From Aureibaculum algae (GTDB lineage: Bacteria > Bacteroidota > Bacteroidia > Flavobacteriales > Flavobacteriaceae), in assembly GCF_006065315.1 (NCBI RefSeq), contig NZ_CP040749.1, positions 3,424,501-3,488,500 on the forward strand: a stretch of 64,000 nt of DNA, in the 5' to 3' direction. The first letter of the stretch is position 1, and every line of letters begins with the position of its first letter. This document shows positions 55,522 through 64,000 of the stretch, piece after piece. The translations under genes were made by a program, and so were the position numbers. The notes under the pieces were generated by a model. It ran no database searches. It was not told the origin of the DNA and saw only the letters and a list, made by a program, of their open reading frames with translations.

Positions 55522-56655
55522 TTAACAAACAGTTAAAAGAGCATAATTATAAGCAAATCTTGCACTTTCAGGAACATGTAACAAAATGGTATCACCTTTA
55601 TTTAATTTGCCAGAATCTACTAATTCTTCTAACATAATATAAATAGAGGCTGCTCCTACATTTCCTACTTTTTCTAAATTCATAAACCATTTGTCCAATG
55701 GTACTACAAAATCTTGTTTTACCATTTCTTCATACAATTTATCCTTAAAATAGAAAGATGAAATATGTGGTAAATAGTAGGTTAAATCTTCAGGTTTCAC
55801 ATTATGCTTGTCTAAAGCATGTTTTAAACTATCAACGCCTTTTACTAAAATATTTTCACTTAGTAATTTCACATCTTGCTTCATGGCGAACAAAGATTGT
55901 TCACTCCAATCATGAGCTGGAAACTCACTCCAAGGCTTTAACTGGCCATTTTCTAATTTATCTCCACCAGCGTACATACATGTATCTAGTTCATGAGCAT
56001 ATGAATATCCTTCAATCCATTCAATTTTTAATGGTTGTTTCCCTTTTGGTTCACTTTCTAATAAAACAGCACCTGCTCCATCGGAAAGCATCCAACGTAA
56101 AAACTCTTTATTAAAAGCAATTATAGGCTGCTCTTCTAACGATTTTAAATGGTTCACCTCTTCTTCAAAAGTATTCGCCATCATCCATGAAGAAGTACGT
56201 TCAGAACCAGCACAAACGGCATTGTTTACTTGATGAGCTTTAACAGATAAGAATCCATATTTTAACGCATTCATTCCCGAACAACACGCACCTGAAGGTG
56301 AATTTATTTCTAAATTTCTATTCTTTAAAAAGCCATGAACCATTGCGGTATGCGATGGTAATATTTGATCAGGACTTGAGGTACCACAAGATAATAATTC
56401 AATGTCTTTTGTCGTAAAATCTTCATCACAAAGAAGCTCTACAGCTTCCTTAGTCAGTTGTGCATTATTGTGCGTAATTTCACCATTTTCATCAATGGCA
56501 TAATACCTCGTTTTAATCTTATTATTTCGTAAAACTATACCTTTAGCTTTGGAAGATTTTCCATTTAGAATACCCAATTTTTGTTCCATTTGATCGTTGG
56601 AAACAGGGGTGTTAGGTAAAAATTTTGCAATTCTAGTTATGTAAACGTCATTCAT
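55522..56655 (-). CDS. darB: DarB-type KAS III-like ketosynthase (dialkylresorcinol synthesis)
   Basis: A 377-residue KAS III-fold protein with Cys125 in SGACCSGMNALKYGF, His in YYLPHISSFYF and Asn in VGNVGAASIYIM, the complete KAS III triad. In the known dialkylresorcinol pathway DarB forms the cyclohexanedione precursor by condensing two acyl-derived units. The next gene downstream is a DarA-like protein, and this pair defines the DAR half of flexirubin loci. The exact role here is by homology. Confidence 0.88.
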   Translation of the reverse strand: MNDVYITRIAKFLPNTPVSNDQMEQKLGILNGKSSKAKGIVLRNNKIKTRYYAIDENGEITHNNAQLTKEAVELLCDEDFTTKDIELLSCGTSSPDQILPSHTAMVHGFLKNRNLEINSPSGACCSGMNALKYGFLSVKAHQVNNAVCAGSERTSSWMMANTFEEEVNHLKSLEEQPIIAFNKEFLRWMLSDGAGAVLLESEPKGKQPLKIEWIEGYSYAHELDTCMYAGGDKLENGQLKPWSEFPAHDWSEQSLFAMKQDVKLLSENILVKGVDSLKHALDKHNVKPEDLTYYLPHISSFYFKDKLYEEMVKQDFVVPLDKWFMNLEKVGNVGAASIYIMLEELVDSGKLNKGDTILLHVPESARFAYNYALLTVC

Positions 56656-56694
56656 TCTTTAAAAGTAATATTTTTTAAGGAAACTCCTATTAAA

Positions 56695-57633
56695 TTAAGT
56701 ATTAGATATACCCTTTAGTTTAACAGAAGCATAATATTTTTTGTCTTTCTTAATTTTACCTATAAAAGGTAAATAGGTCAGCAAAAATACAATAAAAAGT
56801 ACTGGTCCGAAGAACCAAATTGCAAATTTTAAATATTTATCAAAAACCCGAACCCATTTTAATCGTTTTGGTTCTCCAGGCTTGCCTTTTTTGATGATAA
56901 AATTAGACCATTTATCAAAAATAACATTAGCCCTTTTGTCCATTGAAATTAAAAATGGTTTTACTACAACGGCACCTATGCTTACTAAATTATCTTGTAA
57001 AGATGTGAAGTCATTTTTATTTAAGCTTTCCAATATTGGTTTGCCAAACTTAACAGATTCATCTATATCTTTTTGAGAAACTCCTGGTTTTGGAAAAACA
57101 CCTAAATACTTTTCCTTTTTACCATTCATCATCCATTTTTCAATGGTGATAACACTAACATGATTGAGATTTCTATCTACCAAGGCAATATTACCCACTA
57201 AATTCGCTTGGTTTTCAATTAATAAATGCTTCATTTTTTCTTGAGCCTTTATCCACATATTACGACACGCTATAAGTGTTACAACGGGCGTATCTTTTAC
57301 TATTTTTTTAGCGGATTCCGATTTTAAAAATGAGTTTATGGGTACTGAAGGTGTGAGGTACCAAACTTGATATGCAAGTATTACTAAATCGTATTTCTTA
57401 GTAAATATTTCAGGATTTGGTTCTTCCAATGTACATGGAATTTGCAAAAAAGATTCAGGAAAAACATCATAAAACTTATCTGCTTTCCATGGAAAACCAT
57501 ATTCTTCAACAGGTTTTATTTGATGATATGAAACGGAAACATTAGTTGAATTTTCCAGTTCCTGTGCTACATTTTGAGCAATTTCTAGCAACTGCCCAGA
57601 CTGTGTGTAATATATTACTAAAACGTTTTTCAT
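56695..57633 (-). CDS. darA: DarA-type dialkylresorcinol-condensing/aromatising enzyme
   Basis: A 312-residue protein with a flavodoxin-like start (VLVIYYTQSGQLLEIAQNVA), EEPNPEIF and IACRNMWIKAQEKM motifs of the DarA family, and one C-terminal TM (~275-297). In dialkylresorcinol pathways DarA converts the DarB product to the aromatic resorcinol. It lies 39 bp upstream of darB and 1 bp from the LpxL-like gene. Confidence 0.88.
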   Translation of the reverse strand: MKNVLVIYYTQSGQLLEIAQNVAQELENSTNVSVSYHQIKPVEEYGFPWKADKFYDVFPESFLQIPCTLEEPNPEIFTKKYDLVILAYQVWYLTPSVPINSFLKSESAKKIVKDTPVVTLIACRNMWIKAQEKMKHLLIENQANLVGNIALVDRNLNHVSVITIEKWMMNGKKEKYLGVFPKPGVSQKDIDESVKFGKPILESLNKNDFTSLQDNLVSIGAVVVKPFLISMDKRANVIFDKWSNFIIKKGKPGEPKRLKWVRVFDKYLKFAIWFFGPVLFIVFLLTYLPFIGKIKKDKKYYASVKLKGISNT

Positions 57634-57634
57634 A

Positions 57635-58513
57635 TTATTTTTTATCTTCCCAAAAATCGAAATAATTAAACCATTGCAACGGGTATTGTTTTAAAATCCA
57701 CTCGATACTCTCCGTATAGTTCTGTAATAAACCCTGAGCATCTCTTTTTTTAGCCGTTGCCAATCGGGTATATAAATGATAATGCTTAGTGGTTTCTTTC
57801 ATTACATAAACAAAAGCTACGGGAACTTTTAAGCGAGATGCCAATAAAAAAGGCCCCGCTGGAAACTTCGCTTCCTTTCCTAATAAATGCTCTTCTAAAA
57901 AACGTGTTCCCTCAAAATATCTATCTCCGGTAAAGCAAATTAATTCATTATTTGCTAATGCTGAATTGATTTCAAAAATATGAGATAAATCTTCCTTTAT
58001 CAATATTAATTTAATACTTGATTTTTGTGAAACCGACTCTAAATACTGCTTTATATCACTATGCTCTTGATCAGTTGTAACAATATTTATTTGTGAGTTG
58101 AAATCAATTTCTTTAAAAAAGAACTCTGCTATTTCAAAATTACCAACATGAGCACTGATTAATATTCCACCATTTTTATTAGCAATGAGTTGTTTTAAAT
58201 TATCAATACCATCAAAATCATAAGTGAATTTATTACGTAATCCCGATCTTATGGCTACTTTATCAATTATGGTTTGTCCAAATTTATAATAACTTTTATA
58301 AACATTGAAGACACTTTTTATTGAGGAATATTTTAACCTTTTTCTAAAATAATTATAGGAAGCTTTTGTGCCTTTGGGAGAAAATATCAAGAAATAAAAA
58401 GCAACGAAGTACAAAATAAAATAAGCCGAACGTAAGCCCAGCTTTTTCATAAAAAAAATAAATATTCTATAACCTAAAACGGTACCTCTGGATTTACCTT
58501 CCCATTGTGCCAT
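57635..58513 (-). CDS. LpxL/HtrB-type acyltransferase
   Basis: A 292-residue membrane-anchored protein with one or two N-terminal hydrophobic segments (~28-50) and the lipid A acyltransferase pattern ISAHVGNFEIAEF (HxxxxE) and FTGDRYFEGTRF. LpxL-type enzymes transfer acyl chains from ACP to lipid acceptors. In this cluster, transfer of a cluster-specific acyl group is likely, but the acceptor is unknown. 11 bp from the ACP gene. Confidence 0.85.
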   Translation of the reverse strand: MAQWEGKSRGTVLGYRIFIFFMKKLGLRSAYFILYFVAFYFLIFSPKGTKASYNYFRKRLKYSSIKSVFNVYKSYYKFGQTIIDKVAIRSGLRNKFTYDFDGIDNLKQLIANKNGGILISAHVGNFEIAEFFFKEIDFNSQINIVTTDQEHSDIKQYLESVSQKSSIKLILIKEDLSHIFEINSALANNELICFTGDRYFEGTRFLEEHLLGKEAKFPAGPFLLASRLKVPVAFVYVMKETTKHYHLYTRLATAKKRDAQGLLQNYTESIEWILKQYPLQWFNYFDFWEDKK

Positions 58514-58524
58514 AACAGATTATA

Positions 58525-58767
58525 TTAAGCTAACTTCCGCTCTATTAAATTATAAAAATCATGAAGTTTAATCACGTTTACAAAATCTTCACCAATCAGT
58601 TTTACACCGAAATTAGATTCTACAGCAACTACCAGATCAACAAAATCTAAACTATCTAGCTCTAATGTTTCTTTTAAGTTAGCCTCAGGGCTAATTGCAT
58701 CCTCTTCAACTTCAAATTCATCTATAAGGAAATCATTAATTTTACTAATGATGTCTTCTTTATTCAT
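58525..58767 (-). CDS. Acyl carrier protein (second)
   Basis: An 80-residue acidic ACP with the phosphopantetheine site LELDSLDFVDLVVAVE (Ser in DSLD). Sits directly between a FabF-type ketosynthase and the LpxL-like acyltransferase with ~11-bp gaps, so it probably serves both. Confidence 0.92.
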   Translation of the reverse strand: MNKEDIISKINDFLIDEFEVEEDAISPEANLKETLELDSLDFVDLVVAVESNFGVKLIGEDFVNVIKLHDFYNLIERKLA

Positions 58768-58778
58768 AACCGTAATAA

Positions 58779-59996
58779 TTAAATCTTTTTAATAATTAAT
58801 GCCGAGTTTGTTCCGCCAAACCCAAAAGAATTGGACAAAAATACATCAATTTTTTTATCTACAGTCTCTCTAGCAATGTTTAATTTTGCAGCGTCTTCGT
58901 CTGGTGTTTTCAAATTAATATTAGGAGCAACAAATGAATGTTGCATCATTAACATTGAATAAACCACTTCACTTGCACCTGCCATCCAACACTCATGACC
59001 CGTCATTGATTTTGTAGAACTTATATAAGGACAATTATCACCAAATATATTATAAATTGCTTTCGCCTCATTAGCATCACCTACTGGTGTAGAAGTGGCG
59101 TGAGCGTTAACATAGTCAATAGTTTTTTTATCTATTTTAGCTTCATCTATTGCTTTTTGCATGGCCCTGGTAGGACCATCAGCGTTGGGCGTTGAAATAT
59201 GATCACCATTTGATGAGAATCCATAACCAATAATTTCACCCAAAATAGGAGCTCCTCTTTTTATTGCTGAATCATAACTTTCTAAAATCACTGTGGCTGC
59301 ACCACCGCTTGGAACTAAGCCATCTCTTTCTACATCAAAAGGTTTGGATGCTTCTGCAGGATTTTCTTCCTTTATTGAAAACACACCTAAACCATCAAAA
59401 CTAGCCATGGCTAGTTTATTTATTTCTTGAGCTCCGCCACAAATTATAGTGTCTTGTAACCCACTTTTTATTAAATGATAACCAACACCAATAGCATGCG
59501 AACCACTTGCACACGCTGCACTTATCGTAAAATTCACTCCTTTTAACTTGAAAATAGTAGATAAATTCATGTTTACAGTAGAATTCATCGCTTTAAAAAT
59601 AGCTCCTGACCCCACTAATGTAGTATCTTTTTTTTCTCTTACGATATCTATAGATTCAATAACTGACCGTGCCGTACTATCATTACCAAATAAAATACCA
59701 ACTTCATTAATATCTAAAAAATCTTGCGAAATTCCAGCATTTTTTAAGGCTTCAATGGTTGATAGGTATGCAAATTGAGCTTCTTCGCCCATGCTGATCC
59801 GTTGTCTTCTTGAAAGTAGTTTTTTTAAATCGGGTTCTGCAACCATTCCGGTTAGTGCAGAACGGTAACCAAACTCTTTACGTTCGGCATCAAATACAAT
59901 TCCTGATTTCCCTTTATATAAAGATTCTTTTACTTCGTCTAAATTACTCCCTATACACGAGTAAATACCCATTCCTGTTATAACAACTCTATTCAT
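58779..59996 (-). CDS. Beta-ketoacyl-ACP synthase II-type (FabF-like)
   Basis: A 405-residue KAS II homologue with Cys in TISAACASGSHAIG, His in NAHATSTPVGD and His in KSMTGHECWMAG, a complete triad, and the family end NSFGFGGTNSAL. It is the third ketosynthase here with an intact Cys-His-His set. It lies between ACP and FabG genes, giving an elongation module. Confidence 0.92.
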   Translation of the reverse strand: MNRVVITGMGIYSCIGSNLDEVKESLYKGKSGIVFDAERKEFGYRSALTGMVAEPDLKKLLSRRQRISMGEEAQFAYLSTIEALKNAGISQDFLDINEVGILFGNDSTARSVIESIDIVREKKDTTLVGSGAIFKAMNSTVNMNLSTIFKLKGVNFTISAACASGSHAIGVGYHLIKSGLQDTIICGGAQEINKLAMASFDGLGVFSIKEENPAEASKPFDVERDGLVPSGGAATVILESYDSAIKRGAPILGEIIGYGFSSNGDHISTPNADGPTRAMQKAIDEAKIDKKTIDYVNAHATSTPVGDANEAKAIYNIFGDNCPYISSTKSMTGHECWMAGASEVVYSMLMMQHSFVAPNINLKTPDEDAAKLNIARETVDKKIDVFLSNSFGFGGTNSALIIKKI

Positions 59997-60010
59997 TTTT
60001 CTTTCAGCAA

Positions 60011-60742
60011 TTATGAATAAATTCCACCATTTATATTAATTACCTCACCAGTAATATAAGAAGATTTTTTGGAAGCTAAAAACGAAACCAAATCAGCTAC
60101 TTCTTCGGCCTCACCGAATCTGTTTACAGGAATCATTCTTTTCAATTCTTTTTCATCTAACTCGGCAGTCATATCTGAATTAATAAACCCAGGAGCTACC
60201 GCGTTAACTGTTATTTTTCGTTTAGCTACTTCTTGAGCTAAAGCTTTTGTAGCGGCTACAATTGCTCCTTTGGCTGCAGAATAATTGGTTTGTCCTGGTG
60301 TACCTTTCACACCCGAAACAGAAACCATATTAATAATTCTACCGTAGCGATTACTTAACATTTTTTGAATTAAATGATTGGTAACATTATAAAAACCATT
60401 TAAACTTGTATTGATAACACTGTGCCAATCTTCAGCAGGCATCCACATGAACAAACCGTCTTTGGTAATTCCTGCGTTGTTTACTAACACCTCAATAATT
60501 GAACCTTCGTTTGCATCAATCCAAGTATCCAGAGCATTTTTTACAGCATCCGCATTGGCTACATCAAACTGAATAATTTCACCAGTATTACCCAACTCTT
60601 CAACCTGTTTTAAGGTATCTAAAGCCGCTTCTTTATTTGAATTGTAATTGATTAAGATATGGTAATCAGAATCTTCTGCCAACTTTTTACAAATTGCTTT
60701 TCCGATTCCTCTAGAACCTCCAGTTACTAATGCACACTTCAT
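60011..60742 (-). CDS. fabG: 3-oxoacyl-ACP reductase (FabG-like SDR)
   Basis: A 243-residue short-chain dehydrogenase: NADPH motif GGSRGIGKAI, NNAG, catalytic Ser in MVSVSGVKG, and YSAAK (Tyr and Lys). The C-terminal region SYITGEVININGGIYS is typical of FabG. It reduces 3-ketoacyl-ACP during chain extension. It is four bases from the WG-repeat gene and 14 bp from the ketosynthase gene. Confidence 0.93.
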   Translation of the reverse strand: MKCALVTGGSRGIGKAICKKLAEDSDYHILINYNSNKEAALDTLKQVEELGNTGEIIQFDVANADAVKNALDTWIDANEGSIIEVLVNNAGITKDGLFMWMPAEDWHSVINTSLNGFYNVTNHLIQKMLSNRYGRIINMVSVSGVKGTPGQTNYSAAKGAIVAATKALAQEVAKRKITVNAVAPGFINSDMTAELDEKELKRMIPVNRFGEAEEVADLVSFLASKKSSYITGEVININGGIYS

Positions 60743-60745
60743 TAA

Positions 60746-61894
60746 CTATTTATTTATATCTGTAAATGATTCAACTCTATCAAACCAAGTATTATTTAAT
60801 ACATTACCCTTAGTATCGATAAAACCCCATTTCTTTTTCTTACTAACTCTTGCTAAACCGTTATAAAAACCTTTTTCATTGCCTTTTCCAAAGATAAGTC
60901 CTACAGCAAGTAATCCACGGTTAGAAATTTCATATTCATAATCAACAACTAGTTTTCCAGAGGTATCAATAAACCCCCATAACTTATCCATTTTTACAGG
61001 TGCCAAACCGTCTGCACTAAATATCTCAGCATCTCTAAATGTTTCAGGAATTACCATTTCTCCTTTCGTATTAATATACCCCCATTTGTCTACCGTCATT
61101 ACGGGAGCTAAACCATTATAAAACCCTCTTACTTTTTTATAGTTAGGTTTGATTACCCATTCTCCTTTTCTATTAATAAAACCAACTAATTTTAAGGCAT
61201 CATTGGCATACGTTAATTCTTCACCATCACGAAAGTCCCAAATTTTTAACGCACCTTCAACTTTAATAAATTTACTATCAACGATCATTCCACTTACACC
61301 ATCTTTCTTAGCGGTCAGATTTCCTTCAGACCAAATTCCTAAACCTTCATATTCTGCAGGTAAAACAATTTTACCCATCGTATTTATTAAGCCATATGAT
61401 TCGCCTTTTTTTACTTTGGCATGCCCATTTTTAAAGGCATAAATTTTATCATAGGTAGGCTCTAAAATAATTTCTCCTTCTGGATTAATCAAACCAACAA
61501 GATCATTTTGTTTAATGTATGCTACTCCGTCTTCAAAGCTATAAAGTTCTTTAGATTCGGGCATTTCCACTTTTTCACCTTTCTTATTGATATACATCCA
61601 TTCCTTGTTCAACAACACAATAGCTAAACCACTATTAAAGCTCTTAACTTTAGCATACGTTGGTTTTATGACTACCTCTCCTTCTCCATTAATATACCCC
61701 CATTCTTTACCTTCTTTAAAAGGGGCTAACCCATCTGCAAAATTACCAGCGTCTTTAAGGGTAGGTTCAATTATCCAAGAACCATCTGGTTTAATAAATC
61801 CAACTTTCTTTTTTTGAACAACTAAAGCAGCTTTTTGAGCAATAACGCATTGACTAATAAGAGCTACCACTAAAATAAATAGTATTTTTTTCAT
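60746..61894 (-). CDS. Exported WG-repeat protein
   Basis: A 382-residue protein with a signal peptide (residues 1-19, ending VIAQ) and about eight ~45-residue WG-type repeats, each with a GLAP/GYINxxGE turn and KPTY or EPTY motif (for example WGYINGEGEVVIKPTY). WG-repeat proteins are beta-rich and often surface-exposed; function here is unknown. As the first gene of the tightly spaced FabG-to-thioesterase run it may share its promoter, which is unusual for this kind of protein in a biosynthetic operon. Confidence 0.88.
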   Translation of the reverse strand: MKKILFILVVALISQCVIAQKAALVVQKKKVGFIKPDGSWIIEPTLKDAGNFADGLAPFKEGKEWGYINGEGEVVIKPTYAKVKSFNSGLAIVLLNKEWMYINKKGEKVEMPESKELYSFEDGVAYIKQNDLVGLINPEGEIILEPTYDKIYAFKNGHAKVKKGESYGLINTMGKIVLPAEYEGLGIWSEGNLTAKKDGVSGMIVDSKFIKVEGALKIWDFRDGEELTYANDALKLVGFINRKGEWVIKPNYKKVRGFYNGLAPVMTVDKWGYINTKGEMVIPETFRDAEIFSADGLAPVKMDKLWGFIDTSGKLVVDYEYEISNRGLLAVGLIFGKGNEKGFYNGLARVSKKKKWGFIDTKGNVLNNTWFDRVESFTDINK

Positions 61895-61912
61895 AATAAT
61901 TAGAGTTTATTT

Positions 61913-61920
61913 CAAAAATA
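61913..61920 (-). promoter_or_regulatory. Candidate -7 element for the WG-repeat to thioesterase operon
   Basis: TATTTTTG read on the minus strand is a perfect TAnnTTTG match 19-26 bp upstream of the WG-repeat start codon. No clear TTTG is seen at the -33 distance. Confidence 0.35.
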
Positions 61921-62019
61921 GAAATTAAATTGAATAATTCTATTTTTTATGTATAACCTGTATGAAATTCGGTACAACTGGCAAAGAACTCCACTTAATG
62001 AGTTCAATTTACTAAAAAT

Positions 62020-63549
62020 TTAGTTACTCTTTGTTTCCATCAAGTATTTTTTGACTGCACCAACATATGGATACATTACTATATCATCTTTAAATGCAGG
62101 TACAAGATTTCTAACGGCATCAAATAACGTTTTGGTAGTCGATGAAACTTTATCTTGAAATTCTAAATATTCAATAGCTTGTATAATTGTAATCATTTCA
62201 ATTGCAACTACTTCAAACCCATTTTCAATTACTTTTTTAGTCATTAATGCTGCATTAGTACCCATACTGACAATATCTTGATTGTCGTTGTTATTTGGAA
62301 TACTATGCACGTACATCGGATTAGACAAGGTTTGGCTTTCTGCTGTTGTAGAAGTTGCTGTGAATTGCACACCTTGCATTCCGAAATTTAATCCCAATTG
62401 TCCTAAATTAACAAATGGAGGTAGAATATCGTTCAATTTAGAATTTAATAAATAATTCAATTGACGTTCTGCCAACATGGTCATTTTTGTGGTAACAATT
62501 TTTAATTTGTCCATTTCTAGAGAAACATAATCACCATGGAAATTGCCACCATGATATACTTGTTGTTTATTAACATCAACTATAGGATTATCATTAGCTG
62601 AATTAACCTCTTCAATTAATACTTTTTGTACACTTCTTAAAGTGTCTAAAACAGGACCTAATATTTGCGGTACACAACGTAACGAATAATACTCTTGCAC
62701 CTTCTCTTTAAAGACAGTGCTATTTTCATTAGCATTGTATAAATATTCTTCTCTATTTCTTATTAATGAGCTGTCTTTTAAATGCTCTCGCATTCTTTTG
62801 GCAACTTCTTGCTGCCCTTTATGTTTTTTAGTGCTGTTTAACTCTTCTGATAAATGATCACTATACGCCTCTACCACTTCATTAATGGCAGATGAACATT
62901 TTAACACCCAGTTTAATAATCGTTTGGTATAAATTACATTTACAATACCAATACCTGTCATTACTGAAGTACCGTTAATTAACCCTAACCCTTCACGTAG
63001 TTCAACAGTAATTGGTTTTAACCCTTCAATTTTAAAAACTTCAGCCGTTGGTACACGATCTCCTTTATAAAAAACTTCTCCTTCACCTATCAATACCAAA
63101 GCTAAATGTGCCAATTGTACTAAATCACCACTCGCTCCTACACCACCATGCTCATAAATTAAAGGTGTAATATCTCTATTTATAAATTCTTTCATCAATT
63201 TAACAACCGATGGGTGTACACCAGAATTTCCTAAACTTAAGGTATTTAATCTAGCTAACATTGCTGCTTTTACATACATTTCAGGGATTGGATTACCAAC
63301 ACCAGAGGCATGACTTCTAATTAAGTTATATTGAAGTTGAATTCTATCTTCATCTTTGATTTTGTATTGAGCCATGGGCCCAAATCCGGTATTTACACCA
63401 TAAATCACTTTGTTTTCGGAGAACTCTTTTAAGAAATCAAAACTCTTTTCTACCCTTGTTAGTAAGGTCTTATCAAGTTCAATTTTACTTTTATTAAAAA
63501 TTACTTCGTAAAAATCTTTTAAATCTAATTCTCCTTTAATGTTAAGCAT
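62020..63549 (-). CDS. Aromatic amino acid (probably tyrosine) ammonia-lyase
   Basis: A 509-residue HAL/PAL/TAL family enzyme. The MIO prosthetic group forms from ASG in GVGASGDLVQLAHLAL. YGVNTGFGP and NNDNQDIVSMG are active-site motifs; NQDIVSMG resembles PAL/TAL enzymes, which lack the Glu found in histidine lyases (NQEDHVSMG). RSHASGVG keeps the Ser-His pair at the specificity loop. The family deaminates Tyr, Phe or His to the cinnamate-type acid; in flexirubin loci a tyrosine ammonia-lyase supplies the aryl starter. Assignment to tyrosine is by context and residue pattern. Confidence 0.88.
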   Translation of the reverse strand: MLNIKGELDLKDFYEVIFNKSKIELDKTLLTRVEKSFDFLKEFSENKVIYGVNTGFGPMAQYKIKDEDRIQLQYNLIRSHASGVGNPIPEMYVKAAMLARLNTLSLGNSGVHPSVVKLMKEFINRDITPLIYEHGGVGASGDLVQLAHLALVLIGEGEVFYKGDRVPTAEVFKIEGLKPITVELREGLGLINGTSVMTGIGIVNVIYTKRLLNWVLKCSSAINEVVEAYSDHLSEELNSTKKHKGQQEVAKRMREHLKDSSLIRNREEYLYNANENSTVFKEKVQEYYSLRCVPQILGPVLDTLRSVQKVLIEEVNSANDNPIVDVNKQQVYHGGNFHGDYVSLEMDKLKIVTTKMTMLAERQLNYLLNSKLNDILPPFVNLGQLGLNFGMQGVQFTATSTTAESQTLSNPMYVHSIPNNNDNQDIVSMGTNAALMTKKVIENGFEVVAIEMITIIQAIEYLEFQDKVSSTTKTLFDAVRNLVPAFKDDIVMYPYVGAVKKYLMETKSN

Positions 63550-63583
63550 TCACTACAGGGTTTATTGGTAAATAATTCACTTT

Positions 63584-63618
63584 TTTGATATATTGAAGCG
63601 ACAAATTTAATATTTTTA
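63584..63618 (+). promoter_or_regulatory. Divergent promoter of the halogenase-like gene
   Basis: TTTG at 63584-63587, a 23-bp spacer and TATTTTTA at 63611-63618 match TAnnTTTG with one mismatch. It overlaps the ammonia-lyase promoter on the other strand; the start codon is 25 bp downstream. Confidence 0.4.
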
Positions 63619-63635
63619 CACAGAACTTAGTCAAA
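63602..63635 (-). promoter_or_regulatory. Promoter of the ammonia-lyase gene
   Basis: On the minus strand TTTG (63635 to 63632), a 22-bp spacer and TAAATTTG (63609 to 63602) match the Bacteroidetes -33/-7 consensus perfectly. The start codon is 53 bp further on. Confidence 0.6.
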
Positions 63636-63642
63636 ATTAGTA

Positions 63643-64000
63643 ATGAATACAGAAAATGTAGATGTTTTAATTATTGGAGCAGGTCCTTCCGGATGTGTTT
63701 CTGCTGCCTATTTACATAAAAAAGGATTATCAGTTCTAGTGGTTGAAAAATCTAAATTCCCAAGATTTGTAATAGGTGAAAGTTTATTACCAAAGTCAAT
63801 GGAACACTTTAAAGAAGTTGGTCTTTTTGACTGTTTAGATGCCATGAATTTTGAAAAAAAACGAGGTGCACGTTTTATACGTGGAGAAGAAGTTTGTCTT
63901 TTTGATTTTAGTAAAAAATATACTGAGGGTTGGGACTGGACTTGGCAAGCACCTAGAGCAGATTTTGACAAAGCCTTGGCGGATGAAATTGTAAGAAAAG
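63643..64000 (+). CDS. Flavin-dependent halogenase/oxidoreductase-like protein (partial)
   Basis: Starts at ATG 63643 and is open to the window edge (119 residues seen). It has the FAD-binding motif IIGAGPSGCVSAAYL, VVEKSKFPR and GESLLP, plus WQAPRADFDKALADE, a pattern typical of tryptophan/phenol halogenase-like and geranylgeranyl-reductase-like flavoenzymes. Flexirubins may carry chlorine or methyl groups on the aryl head, so a halogenase is reasonable. The diagnostic WxWxIP motif should lie beyond this part; not decided here. Confidence 0.75.
   Translation, partial: MNTENVDVLIIGAGPSGCVSAAYLHKKGLSVLVVEKSKFPRFVIGESLLPKSMEHFKEVGLFDCLDAMNFEKKRGARFIRGEEVCLFDFSKKYTEGWDWTWQAPRADFDKALADEIVRK

Overview
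The window is from a low-GC member of the Bacteroidetes, most likely a marine-type Flavobacteriaceae. The basis is the AT-rich DNA, promoters of the TAnnTTTG type, lipoproteins with short SC lipoboxes, stacked FtsX/MacB-type permeases and, above all, a flexirubin-type (dialkylresorcinol plus aryl polyene) pigment cluster.

Layout. (1) 61-2341: an alanine-dehydrogenase/N5-(carboxyethyl)ornithine-synthase-like gene with a long, possibly structured leader, a short decayed copy of a C45-hydrolase gene, and an outer-membrane barrel gene. (2) 2540-19437, minus strand: the first half of the pigment cluster, running from a ketosynthase through a second ketosynthase-like protein, ACP, active and dead ketosynthases, NodB deacetylase, LolA-like protein, lipoprotein, FabZ-like dehydratase, GT2-DUF2062 fusion and a giant RND/acyltransferase/methyltransferase-like fusion to a phytoene-desaturase-like flavoenzyme and a C45 acyltransferase/hydrolase. 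It is interrupted by six tandem 156-158 bp repeats (4286-5236) and by REP-like palindromes (12274-12694). (3) 19521-50102: an export module of about 30 kb. It holds a histidine kinase and an NtrC-type sigma-54 activator (minus), then on the plus strand TolC, a MacA-type adaptor, ATPase 1, permeases 1-4 with a head-GIN protein, then permeases 5-9 and ATPase 2. (4) 50254-63549, minus strand: the second half of the pigment cluster with FabG, FabF, ACP, LpxL-like acyltransferase, DarA, DarB, two hotdog dehydratases, a BtrH-like protein, an ABC-2 exporter, SnoaL-like and thioesterase genes, and a separately promoted tyrosine-ammonia-lyase-like gene. A divergent flavin-dependent halogenase-like gene runs off the right edge.

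How they work together (family knowledge plus inference). The ammonia lyase would make a cinnamic or coumaric starter. The ketosynthases, ACPs, FabG and dehydratases would extend it to an aryl polyene. DarB and DarA would make the dialkylresorcinol. Acyltransferase-like proteins (BtrH-like, C45, LpxL-like, PlsC domain) are candidates for joining the parts, and the RND, LolA-like and lipoprotein genes for placing the pigment in the outer membrane.

The most notable observation is that the two permease operons in the export module each carry the same control region. Each has two 17-bp palindromes (TGTAAAA-n3-TTTTACA type) whose centres are exactly 22 bp apart, followed 71-72 bp downstream by a TGGCACAAC sigma-54-like element. 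This suggests that one NtrC-type regulator, encoded next door, controls both a four-permease and a five-permease operon, and that this module sits inside the pigment cluster.
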